The notes below the pieces were generated by a model. The model worked only from the letters and a program-made list of their open reading frames with translations. It made no database searches and had not been told where the DNA came from. The position numbers and the translations under genes were made by a program. Shown piece by piece: positions 1 through 12,800 of a stretch of 64,000 nt of DNA (the stretch's first letter is position 1; each line of letters starts with the position of its first letter). The stretch covers positions 372,001 through 436,000 of the forward strand of contig JBAMDO010000580.1 of the NCBI GenBank assembly GCA_037074765.1, in the 5' to 3' direction. The stretch comes from Mansonella perstans (Eukaryota > Nematoda > Chromadorea > Rhabditida > Onchocercidae).

Positions 1-1610
1 CTTTGTTTGTCATTGGGAAATAATTTTCATTTCATTCATGGGATACATTCATTAATTGTTTCAGTCTTTAAGGCCTCATTATCTAAATTCCATTTCAGAA
101 TTCTTAAATTGAGAGTTATTGAAAATAATTGAAAAAAAGGTAGTGGAATGTAATTCAAATGAATTATTCTTATTTTTGTTCTTTGTTTGTGAATTCATTA
201 GTCTTTCTAAACTTCTACACGATTTCACTATTAATGAGTAAATTTTTGTTGACTATTCGATCAATTGTTAATTTTGTTTTCCTGTTTGCCTGTTTTTTTT
301 TTTTAGGAAAATTTCATATTTCAAATCTTTTTAGTTTCTTACAATCTTCTCGTTCTCTTGAAAATTTGAAAGAAAGGGATTTTTAGGAGCAAGAAGATAG
401 AACAGTAATTTAGAGTTAAAAATGTAAAATGTAGCGTTGTTCTGATTAAAATTCTGAAGTTTCCAGTGGCCCAATAAATCACAACTATTCAAATTCTCTT
501 GAAATTTAATTTATAGATGTCAATTAATGCATTAATAACTGTAATAACATTTAATTGCAACAATTACAGTTTATGCCTTACAATCTATTATGCTTTGTAC
601 TTGCTGGTCGCTTATTAAATATCACTGATGAATATCACTTTTCTAGTAATGAATACCATCATTAAATATCACTTTTCATGAAGTTTATAGTAGAATTTAA
701 TGTTGCTAATTATATTCATGAAATTTGAACAATTTTACTTGCTTTTCTTTCTTTTTTTCTATGCTCAATGCTGATCATTCATTTACATTTATGTCATAAT
801 TGTTTTCAAAATTTCAGAATAGTACAACAGATTGCAAAAAGTGAAAATTTCTAAAGTTATGAAGTTTTTTCAGCATTGAGGACAACGTATCATATGTAAT
901 TTTATTGTGAATTCGGAATCCAAGCTAGGCTAAGAAATGTCCAAATTTTAATTCCAGTTGCAATAAGCATATTTTCCAAGTTTATTTGGATGAATATGAT
1001 TTCAAATTAAAAAATCTTATTTCCAGTTATTGAGAATTTTTTAAGTATAATAAGAATGATAATGAAAGGAAAGGCGGCATATCTATTTATCTATTTTCCG
1101 AATGATTTATTGATTTACGGTAATCAATAATGATTAAGTGTTTTGAAATAAGATATGCGATCTTGATCATCATCCCTTCTTAGTTTACTTTTCGGAAGAT
1201 TTTTGGGCATATATAATAACAAATTAATCATCTTTGATAATGATTTACTGAAGAAATTTCATTGTATTCAGTTCTGTTACAGTTTGTTAGCACTGATTTC
1301 ATAGAATGAAGCATTCTCTAGATAGCATTTCATATTTGATTTCATATTTTGTTTTTCTATTTGAGTTTTTTTCTGTCGTTTTTTAGATGTGTTATTTAGA
1401 AATAATTTCTTTGATGATAAATACGCTAAAAAACCATTTAATGATTTGTAATATTCATTTCACCACAACATATCAGCTTGCTAAGAGAAGATTAGATTCT
1501 ACTGAATTGAAATTTAATGAATTTATCATTTCACTGCAGTGATACCAGATAAGGGAAACTGAAAGAAACTGTCATCGGGAAATACTATCTTTTCATCGAA
1601 ATCATCAAAA
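1..1610. other. Gene-free flank, upstream of transporter gene
   Basis: A+T-rich sequence with homopolymer runs and many stops in all frames. I see no exon with a plausible splice pair and no conserved motif. The last few hundred bases should hold the promoter and 5' UTR of the transporter gene that starts at 1611, but I recognise no element in them. Confidence 0.5.
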
Positions 1611-4004
1611 ATGATTGAAAATGGAGATCGAAGTAATCTTCGTTTCAAGTATTTCATTATTATTCAGATGATTTTCATTTGGACAAGCTATACAGTAATT
1701 GTAAGATATTCTCGTTCAAGCACTCCCAAACACTTGGTATGTGAATTGTTTTTCATTCGAACATATTTCTTTTTTTTTAAACTAATTTTGGGAATTTCTT
1801 TATTGTTTATAATAAAATATTCCCATTATTGAATTAATATTAATCATGATAATTATAATATTACAAATGTCATCAGTGCTGATTTTTATTATTTTTAATT
1901 CAATTCAATCCAGTTCTTCCTCCGTCTTTTTAAACCTATCCTTATATTATTTGATCCAGATAAGCCATGTTTGGAAAAAAATCCTTTATTTGTTTAATTT
2001 TATTTGCATTTTCCAGCAATACTTTTCAACAACAGTTGTATATCTGTCGGAATCGATCAAAATGATTATTGCTTTATTCTTTGTATTTCATCTTAGCAAC
2101 TACAATATAAAAGAATTTACTAGAGTAGGTTTACTTCATTTTTCCCTCTTTCGTATTGAATCAGATTGCCTCCTCCGTTAGAAGTTGTTATTGTTATTTA
2201 AGTTCTACTTGTTACCGAGGAAATTGAGATTCAAATTAAATGTAACATTAAAATTTTAAAGTAGAACAGAATGAATGTTAATGAATCTTAGCCTACTACT
2301 CAAGCAATTCATTTCTCGGACAGAAATGAACCGTAATTTAATTGCAGTGTATGAAAAAGGAATATTTTGGTAAACCAAAAGATTTGTTGAAAATGACTTT
2401 TCCATCAATTGCTTATGCACTTCAAAATAATCTTGATTTTGTGGCATTGTCAAATTTGAATGCGGCCATATATCATGTTACCACTCAACTTAAAGTGGTC
2501 ACTACGGCTATTTTTATGATGATTATACTCGGACGGCGATTCTCAAGCACGCGATGGCTTGCAATTTTCTTGCTTTTTGGTGGTGTTGCTACTGTGGAGG
2601 TAATCATTTCAATATCTGTCTATAGTAGTAGTGAAATTAGTAGTAACAGTGTAGAGTGCTCGTTTATTTTAACTTTTCGTTACTAACTGTATTGATTGTT
2701 CTGTGACTGAAAGTAATGCAAGTGCAAATGGAAGTAAAAACGTATAGCTAAAAGGACAAGAACAAAACAAATATTGAAAAAACTTTAGTGTGTTTTTTTT
2801 AGATGAGATTCTTAAGCGTACTGAAAAATTTGTTACTTAGTCAAGATATTAGAAAAATAGTTATTATTGTCGTTTAACTCCTACTTGCTACCGAGGAACT
2901 TTAGATCCTCGTTAGATGTAGAAATAGAAATTTGAAAGTAGAGCAGAAAATTAAAGTGAAATGTTATGAATCGTAGTTTCTCAAGCAACTGCTTTTCCAA
3001 AGAAACGATGGATAGAAATAAATCATCTGTAACTATCAATTTAATTTTATTGCATGAGGATGAAATATTTCGCAAAATCAAAAGATTTGCTGAAGATGAC
3101 TTTTCGTCAACAGCTTATGCATTTCAGAACAGTCTTAATTTCATAGCACTGTCAAATTCGAAAGTTTTTTTAAAATTATTTCATTATTTGTTACGTATTG
3201 TTCAAATCATTTCAAATGATATTTTAAATTTATAGCTTAGTGTAAAAGAAAGAACCGTTTCGGAGAAAAACGATGAAAATTACATACTTGGCTTGGGCGC
3301 TGTACTACTCACGTGTGTGACGGCGGGTTTCGCTGGTTGGTAACCTTCAGTTCAGATATTTATGACTTCGAATACAAAAATCATAGCATCATATCTGGAT
3401 TTTCTTGATCTATTTGCAGGAGTGTACTTTGAATATATGCTCAAAGACGGCAGTGAAACACCGTTCTGGATACGGAATCTTCAAATGTATAGTTGTGGCG
3501 TAGTGACCGCTGCCATAGGATGTATTTTTTCTGAGTGGGACGGAATTGTGACTAAAGGATTTCTTTATGGTTACAATATTAATGTCATTGCTATCATTCT
3601 ATTTTTGAGTTTGGGTAAGTTAATCATTTTTCGTCATAGTTGTAGATAGACTTATGTAAAATTTTTCATAAATTGGCCCAATAATACACATCACGAATAC
3701 TAAAAATACCTGTTAAGTTTCCGAAGACGAAACTAACGAAGTATGCAGCGAGATTTGTGCACACAATATTCTAATTGGTAAATAAGAAATGTGAAACTTT
3801 TTTATTCCAGGAGGGATTTTCATATCATTGGTAATGAAATATTTGGATAACTTGTGCAAAAGTTTTGCCTCGGCAGTGAGTATCATCTTGGTCGTTGTAA
3901 TCTCCTATTTGATATTCCATGATGTACAACTAAATATTATGTTTATTACTGGTTCTATAACCGTTTGTGGAGCAATATTACTGTACAGTTCGACACCAGA
4001 ATGA
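1611..4004 (+). CDS. Nucleotide-sugar transporter, SLC35A family
   Basis: Six exons join in phase to 324 residues: 1611-1736, 2017-2124, 2348-2599, 3236-3335, 3420-3614, 3811-4004. The length is usual for the family, which exchanges UDP-sugars or CMP-sialic acid for the nucleotide monophosphate across Golgi or ER membranes. Recognisable family blocks are NLNAAIYHVTTQLKVVTTA at the end of transmembrane helix 4, GFAGVYFEYMLK across the exon 4/5 junction, and the C-terminal run ending GAILLYSSTPE. The protein is hydrophobic throughout, with roughly ten membrane spans. The start is the first ATG before the conserved N-terminal helix. The donor at 3336 is the less common GTTGGT. The gene converges on HIRA. 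The sugar it carries cannot be told from sequence; UDP-galactose or UDP-N-acetylglucosamine is most likely for this subfamily. An old partial copy of exon 3 lies in intron 3. Confidence 0.9.
2875..3160 (+). pseudogene. Decayed duplicate of transporter exon 3
   Basis: Intron 3 holds a second, degenerate copy of the preceding intron-exon segment 2198-2460. Matching blocks start at the intronic stretch around 2204 versus 2878 (CTACTTG-TACCGAGGAA) and run into the coding part, where KDLLKMTF is still readable (3080-3103). In the copy the 3' splice site has lost its AG (position about 3053), a small indel shifts the frame in the coding part, and no usable donor follows. It is therefore a dead exon and not an alternative one. 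Confidence 0.75.
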
Positions 4005-6831
4005 ATGGCTCTTCCGAAAATACCTGTTTTTTATTATTAGAGATTGATTGTTTTTTTGTTGTTAGGGATCGATTTGAAAAATCTAATTACTACTTTGCGC
4101 TGAAAATTTGCGATATGAGATACGAAAGAAAATTATCTTTTCTGATCAATTTATAGAGAAATTGCTCTTCTGATCTATTCGTATCAATGTGTTTTATCGA
4201 AAAGTTGAACTTTTGCTTTTCATTAATTTAATAATTCAGAAAACTAGCACTGAGAAGACAAGCTGTTAAATTCTGTAAAAAACTCGCACGATACGCCGAA
4301 TATAGTCTTCATAATCCGCAAGTCTTTCTCGCCACTTTTATATAAGGTTTTCTAAGAAATATAATTTACTAATTTATTACGTAAAATCTAAACTAATAGG
4401 AATTTCCATTTCTATTAAATTCATTTATTTTCTCAGGGTTGTTCAATTCAGAAGCATTCTTAGGCAGCAATTTTTTTATTTTATAGTTTTTGCTATTGGC
4501 ATCTGATATTATCAAGGTATATTATCTTAAGGGATTAATAAAATTATAATCAAATTTGCAAGACATAGCATTTTATATTTAATTTTAAATTGTAGTACAA
4601 ATTTCTTTACCTTATCTTTCAGGAACACTTAAAAGTCAATCAATACAAATGAAGAAATGAAATAGCAAGTAGTCATCTGCTAAATATTTTGGAGTGTTAT
4701 GTTGTGTTTCGCTTGAATCGGGAAAGTAACTGACGTAAACTGACGTAAATACAATATATTAAGGCAAGAAAATTTCCATTCACAAGTGAAATACACAGAT
4801 CAAAAATGTCCACAGACAAACAAGAGAGACTTTTTCCAATTAAAAAAAAATGTATTCGGTTATCCGTCGAAGCGCTTCCCTAAGAAAATTTTTGAAATTC
4901 AACCACCACTTATCGGTGATATTACGGCAATTTCTAAATGTGCATTGATTGTAAAAATCTCATTATGATCAACGATATATTCCTAACTTAGATTAGCATG
5001 TAACATTCTTCAACTTTTAGTATCTAAAAAGTTGAAAGTTTGCTAAAGTGTTAGTAACTTAGTTGCTTATTTACTTAAATGATTAACCGATCAAATAAAC
5101 ATTAAAAGCTGTGCAACATCAAATAAGCAACATTAATAAGCTGTGCAAAAAAGAGCAGAACTTGAGATGAATCAAATCCATTTATCAGTCAAATATTCTT
5201 AGTAACTATGCTCAGTTTATACATGCAAAAAAATTGGCATTTTCATCGTTCACTGGATAACTTCAACTATATGGAAGTGTTTTATAATCATAACTTTCAT
5301 CCTATCCAGAAAGAGTGATTTGAATATGAAAATTTTTCAACAAAATTCCGTTTTTTTAAAAAGTTTTAAAAAGCTATTCAAAATTTTTAAAATCTTACGC
5401 AATTTTATTAAAACGCAGTAAATGTCAGAACTTTCTCAAATGAATTCATACAATAATTTTGTAGTGAAACTGTTTTAATTTAAAATACATGTAAGATAAG
5501 TGATTCATTGCACTAAAAAATAAAACTGCTTGGTAAATTAAAGCTATGAAACATTTGTCTAATATTTTTTCTAAATTGTAATCTGATCTCGTATTCAATT
5601 TTCGTGAAATTGTCGGCATATTTGTCCATAAATAAACTTTATGTGTTGGAATACTGTAAAATCTTTGGTCTTTTAACTAAGTGTGTATGCAATGTGGGAA
5701 TGTCAAAGAAACTTTAATTTCATCTTATAAGCAGTTGGTGGAAGGTTGGAAAGGAAGGTCAAATATTGTTCAAAAATTATACTATCTTCGAAATATTATA
5801 AATCACATCCTTTATACAATGTAAAAGAGCTTGGATCTATGATCGGACACTCACTTATTGACTCATTTATTGACTCATTATTTATCCAACTCACCCGTTT
5901 TATTTGTAGAGAAGATCACTACATTTTTTGAATCCGCTGAATTTGTTACTTTCCAACAGTTATTAGTGTTTCTGCATGAATTGCTATTATTGCTATTACT
6001 ATTTTCTGCGTTTACGCGCAATCCATCAACAATAAAACTCTATGAATTCATTCATTTGTGCTAAACAATATACCTAACATTATAAAAATAATTTCCCGTA
6101 AAAAGCAACGACCAACATATATCGAAATGCAATTTAACACATTATGAATAATTAAAGTGAAATTGTCGTAGCTGTCGGTAGTTTGATACATTCGGCACAT
6201 TATATTTTTTTCCAATAAATTGATCAACTCGAATGCTACCCGAATAAAACAAGACGAACAAGTATAGTTGCCACTTCTATGAGAGATAAAAGAGAGGTCT
6301 TTGAACTTGCAACTTTTCATGTGATCGCATTATTTATTTCAAACTGCAATCGTAGAAAATTGAAAGCAAATTTCAAAATAAAACTTCAAAAGCCACAATT
6401 CCCGTACAAATTGATGAGTAGAATTAGCAATTAAAAGACATAAAACGGAGATCTACAAAACCTGATAAAATAATTGTCAGCGATCAATAATTCATATTAA
6501 TTGTCTGAATGCTAAAAAATGTTACTGTGACAATATAGCAACGTTAAACGTTGTACATTCTGCTAAAAAAAAAAAAAAAAAAACGAATTATGATAAAATT
6601 TCAGTTCAATTCAGAAGCGCTGAGCACGTATTTTGAAAATTTTTAGAAAAAATAGATTTAAACATCAGAAAAAAAGTAGGTCAAAAAAGAAGTATAAAGT
6701 TGAATTCTATATATGCCTAGGATTAGAGAAATTTTCCAAATGAAGCTACAATAATTGCAAGAAATAACACAATTTGCAGCAAAATACAACAACCTTTCAG
6801 GTATATGAAACTAACAACAATCATATCAATA
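4005..6831. other. Gene-free region between convergent genes
   Basis: This is the 3' flank of the transporter and of HIRA, which converge here. The open frames present lack splice context and family resemblance. A run of about 19 A occurs near 6566-6584. Polyadenylation signals for both genes should lie near the two ends but I cannot single them out in such A+T-rich sequence. Confidence 0.5.
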
Positions 6832-9800
6832 TTATTGATGAGAAATTTGAGATTCGAGGCGTAATGTAACATTACGGATAAATTCGCTGCACCCTTCGCT
6901 CGTTTTCGTCAGTTCTAATATTTCACGTAATAGGACATCGCATTTTAATCCACAGATTGAAACGGCTGTGAAATATGTAGAGAGAATTTCATTTAACTTC
7001 GCAGTACATCCTAGAAAAGTAACGGTAAAAGTAAAGGTGGCTTAATAAGGCTCATTAATTTTAGGAAAGATGATGTCGCTTCAAAAATTTCATTTTCACT
7101 TTGAGCTGAGAATCAAAGAGTGAAAGTTTTTATAATTTTTCAATAATTGTTCCTCCTTTATCTGCCCATTAAGAAAATACCTCATTGACTTTTAGGTTTC
7201 CTGTCAGCCCTGCAGTGAAGTTTTATGTCCAAAATATTTGATAATGCGTGCAAACGACTTCATATTGAATTAAATGTATTATTATATTAATAAGTGATCA
7301 TCGCGGAGTTTTTTGCGATAGTTACAAAGTATATAGCTGTATGGCAAAATTGCTGGGTGTCGTCCTTTTCGAAACAAACATCTCATTCTTTGTTTAAGTT
7401 AGTAATCTTGAAACACATTTAAAAACCAAAAAATTTTCTGGCCCCAATATAATAAGTGAATTATGAATTACTTTTCCAAAAATTTAATTTTATATTCTTC
7501 TCACCATGTTGCAGCAGAGATCGTACGTATAAATTGAGGTAGTGACGGAATTCATTAGGAAGTTTTAATGAAAGTGCGCTGCAAAGCCTCTCTTCTAAGA
7601 ATGAATGTGTGGTACTGATCTGAACTTCACTGTTCACATGAATTGGGCTGCTGAAAAACATAATTTTCACTCTTGGGATGATAACAGTATTAGGTTAGAA
7701 AAATTCGTGAATGAAAAAGCTTCAACAAACCTTTTTATAGGGCCAAGCAGGGGATTAGCCGAAGCATTCACTGATGGAATACTTAATCTAGGAAGAATGC
7801 TTTTTTCATCGTGTAGCAATTGCCTAAAATGATGAAAAAGTTTTTTTTCAAAATATATATAATCTATTCAAATCAAACTATAATTCAGCATATTTTAACG
7901 ATGATAATTTTAAATAAATAGAATAAAGAGCACATATCATCTACATTTGAACTTCTGCTTAGCAGGAAAGCACTAAAAAAATGTTTCTTACCAGCAATCT
8001 AGTGACAGCAAAAATAAATAAGTTCTTCCATTTGAAAGTGTAATGATAGGTTCTCCTATATCTGATATTGTACATGAAACTATTTTACAATCTGTAAATT
8101 AATCATATCGGTGTCAAGGAATCGATATATGTTAAATGGAACGAATGGAAATGCAATACACTACTCGCTTATTAGCAACGAAAAATCTTGTATCTTAGGA
8201 CGACTTTTAGTTCTGAACTCACCTTGTGATTCAGGTGATATAAAAAATATTTGATTATCACGGTGCTTATTAAAAAGTGTGATAACGATTACGCGAATGA
8301 AACAATAAATAATTCTTATGTAATAAGATGAAAGCCTACCTTTCTCGCAAAAATCAGCAACTGACTTCCTTGACATAATATATTTCCTACTTTCTATATT
8401 CCTAAAAATCTCCATTAACCATGAATTTCCATTTACAAAATGAGCTGAAGAAAAATTTTTGAGAGAAATTTAGGAATAATTGCAGTATTTCATGATTATT
8501 TCCTTATTAAAGTAATAGAAAAATGGAAAAAGTCTAACCAAGAATAAACTAGTCCCTGAGATGAGCATATAGAAAGATAATTCAGATGAAGTTGAATTAT
8601 GATAGGTAATGAATCGATAGTAAAGAATGTATGTAATCGACCGGAAGGTGTCGAATAAATATGGATGCTGCTATCGTAGCAACCAGCTACAAACCAGTGA
8701 CTGTAAGAGAACCACTTAGGATATTTAAAACCCTATTATTTTCAACTAACATTTTTTCCACCAGTCAAATGGAATAAACTAATACCTTCAACAGCGATAT
8801 ATCGCATCCAGTCAGAATCATATAAATGCCACTTTTACGTATAACATTAAACAAGTCTCTTCAATATAAAACTGTAAAAGTTCAAAGTTTTTTTTCAAAT
8901 CCTCTAAGGCAAATAAAGCTTTAAGTTTAAAGGAATATACCTGTTGGCGGCAATGGAACACACAACTGGATCCAAATGAGCCGTCCAGAGTACTGTTGCA
9001 TCTTTCATACCACATAACTTCGTCAGTTTTACAGTTGCCGCAACTTCATATTCATTCAATACATCAATCCTATTTATCGAACACATTTCAGTCTGTAAAT
9101 AATTGAATAATAGGATAACGAAAAAATATCCTAAAAAGATCATTTAAACAAAAACAAAAACAAAAAGATAGTAAACAAAAAGATAATAAAAATTATTTCA
9201 ACTGATCATTTAACAAAAAAATAAAAAATACTCAGTACTAACTAAATGATTACAGTTAATATTAATACTTCTGTGTTATAACCCTAGTTTATCTATATTT
9301 CTGGACAAAACACTATCAATCAGTGAAATAAATCAAGCGGCAAACTAAAAGAAGTACTACAAACAATAATAAATTATAAAAATTTACCGAAGGAACAGAT
9401 ATCGATAGTAATCGCCGCTGCTGAGGAGCAGGAAACATAACAGAACGATTATCATTCAATATGACTGTTAGTGATTCCGAAAAAGGAGTAGGACGCAATA
9501 TTGGTTTCGATGACAACTGAGGCACAATCTATAAGAAACTGGCAATTTAACGTGGTAATTATTAGTTTTCTCTATAATTCTAATAAACTGCGAAAAATTA
9601 GGAAACCTGCTCGGTTTCGGATATCGGACAATGTGTATCCATCGATTCATTAATCCCTGATATAGTTTCAACCTTTTCGCTTACCAAAACTCGACCACTA
9701 CTTTTGGACGGAGATGCTTCAACCTTTTCGCTTACCAAAACTCGACCACTACTTTTGGACGGAGATGCTAAGAGATGCACAGATGAAGCTTGTGCTGGCT

Positions 9801-12800
9801 CATAACTGAAACGAAAATGTTTTCATCTACAGCCTATCAAAAAATCTTAAAAACTAGTTTGTAACAAGATGTGGTGATATCAAGGCTTTGACCTGGTTGA
9901 TGCTAGTTCGTTCATAGATGCAGGCGCTGCAGTCATTTCACCTTCAGGAACTGTAACAGAAGCAATGAAAGCAGGCTGTATTCTTCTTTTTCCTGATTTG
10001 ACTCGAAGTTCAACTTGTTTCTTTGGCATTTCCGATGAAACAAGTATTTTTTCTGAGCAATCAGTTTGAACTATAAACAAAAATTAATGTACAAACAAGA
10101 TCGTTGGAGAAGAATAGAAAAGAGCATTTCGTTCCTACACAATGATCGTGAGATTCTGAATACGTCCAAAAAAATGTCTTTCTTCGAAATAAAGCAACTA
10201 TAAACGACTAAATTTTTCCCCAAAAGGATTAGGAGTCGAGAATATCATTTGATAGGTCAAACGGTGCCATTATCATGTGATAGGTCAAACGGTGCCATTA
10301 TCATGTGATAGGTCAAACGATGCCATTATCAGGAACATTATGAGACATAATGTGGCATATATTTAGGCATATATTTTACCTTAGTGACAACTGCCATATA
10401 TCGAACATATTTCCAAATAAAAACAAAGCAAAACCTGCATCACACGAAACTGGTGTATGGACAATGGTTTGACCACTAGGAGGTCCTTCTATTTGCGACG
10501 AAATGAAGGTACTACTGCCCAGAACTTCCAATTGTTTCGGCTCCTGCTTCTTGCTCTGAAGCCTTTTCAAATCATCAACAAACATTCGGCTAGAATCCTT
10601 GGAGGACAATAACTGATGTCCATCATTTAGTTGACCAGAAGAATATTGCAAAGGCCGACGACTATACATCCGTTCACACAGGTCACCCTTAAAAGCATCA
10701 TAACTACAGTAAATGTAAACCACAAGTATATATTTCTTCTTTTTTGCTCAAAGGAATTCTTGTACAAAAAAAAAAAACAATAAAAGATGGAAATTAGCCA
10801 ACTCAGAAGAGTTCTAAAAATACCATTTCAGAAGAAGTAAGTAATCGACCTAATTCTTTCGCATCAAACAAAATGGATTTCACCGTTCCATCCATGGAGC
10901 AAATAGTCAGATGATAATCATTCCTGCAATAATTTACTTCACTTATTATTGTAGTGGAAATATTAGAAAACAGATATCGAATAATTTAGTAGTCAAAGCA
11001 AACTGTGATCAATTTATGCACAAGCAACTCTACAACTACATGAGAAAAAATAAATATTAACCAGGAAAAATCAAGTATAGAATGTTTGAAAAGTTTGTAC
11101 AGAACAACTAAAGGTCGATCTACATTTGGTAATAACCAAACGCTTAACGACTTGTCCCGACTGCCCATCGCAATACAGCTCACTTGAAGAAGATTGCCCT
11201 GCAATATGGTGAACTAAAGAAAAACTTTATATAAAATTCCGTGGCTTGGCTTCGCAAACGAAGATTTGCAGGATTTCATCCACTTTTGGATATATTCCAA
11301 AAGTGGATGAAATCTTATGACTAAAAAATTAATACAGGATATAGTTGCATATGATGCAGAAGAAAGTCTACTTAGGTGATGTAGGTAATGCACATATTTT
11401 TCTGCGATACCATCTTTCTTCGGCATTGATTCTACAAGTAACTTCAATGGAAACAGTTGCATTATGAATTGTGTGTTTCCATCTCTTCCAATTAAATATT
11501 AGAATAGACCATTGTGACAGTCAGTTTACTGTGTTAAAATACTGTTTCCGGCAGTCTTTATATCGCTTTTTAGGTCTTTATATCGAACTATAGAATGAAG
11601 GGTCTTATATGAACCTAAGATTTACATAAAGGATAATGACACATAATCAATAATAAAAGCGATAGAAAAACCCTGTAAGAAAAGTTCGTATTTCGGAATT
11701 ATTAAATGACTTTAATTCAAAAACCTTATAGTTTTGATATTCAATCATACGAGGACATGCCCGAACTACTGTTACTGCTTTTCGATGTCCAACAAGATCC
11801 AGCGTAGTATCCCAATCCTAAATATCAAATAAAAATTCCAAAATAATATAACTATCAATGAATGTATAAGGAATTCCTTTCTTAAATAATCTGTTAAAAA
11901 TTAAACCGTTAACATTACTAAGCAGCCAGTAAACAAAATTAAAATTAACAAGCAGCCAAAGAAAAAATTAGTCATGTGAATATTCTGCAGAAAAATCTTT
12001 CACCTTTCGCCTTATTAAGTGAGCAGTTGGTCCGGAATTATTACTCGCACATGGTGCAATTAGATACATACCATCTGGTGACCAGTCTAGTCGACAGAAC
12101 ATGGTAGACTGGCTACTCTACAAAAACAAGTATTCAGTTTTAAACTTCGTTTTTTAAATTTAAATGAATAAAATGAATTTTCCTGCAAAAATTCGCCCAA
12201 ATCTGAAAAGAAGTCTGAAAAAACCTCGGAAGCAAGATACCATAATATCGGTCGACTAGTTGACATTTTCAAAAAATTGGAAAAAACTTTGCGATTAAGA
12301 AATCACAGAGCTTTTTCAGCTTCATGTTGTAAGTTGCTAGTAGCTTTTATTTAACAAACCTCAATAAACGGATCCATGACTACTTTGATGCACTGCCAAT
12401 TGTCAGTTGTCCAGATTCTTACGGACTTGTCAGCTGATTGTGTGGCGAGAAATTTTCCAATTGGGTCCCAGCTTACTCCTTTCACAATACCCTGATGACC
12501 ACCTCGTTCGACTGTCAGTGATACTACTTTATCTGAAAAATTTTGTAACTTCACCATTTAACAAAATCAATTGAGACAAAAAAAAAAAATTCAAAATCTT
12601 TCAAGTACAAGAACTAAAAAGAGTAGAAAAGTGATTTCTAAAAAATCCATACTCGGTAAGTTATGGGCGTCCCAAATAATCACAGCATGATCCATACCAC
12701 AAGATGCAAGATAGCGGCCATCTTTGGACCATTCAAGATGCAACACATCTAACGAATGCCCATACAATCGATACTTTTCTCGATATTTTTCAACACTAAC

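Noticed and set aside
8161..8300. Continuation of the open frame after HIRA exon 17
   Set aside because: A consensus donor after 8340 and a perfectly phased exon at 8091-7992 with HIRA-like sequence show that this part is intron.
8770..8890. Stretch reading [15 protein letters not shown] that resembles the HIRA C-terminal domain
   Set aside because: It needs a poor acceptor and breaks the alignment. Exon 8941-9092 joins in phase to 8539-8700, whose sequence ([18 protein letters not shown]) matches HIRA better.
11214..11462. 82-residue minus-strand open frame inside HIRA
   Set aside because: HIRA exons 8 and 9 join in phase across it and match the family without gap. The frame contains the 19-bp hairpin and no HIRA-like sequence.
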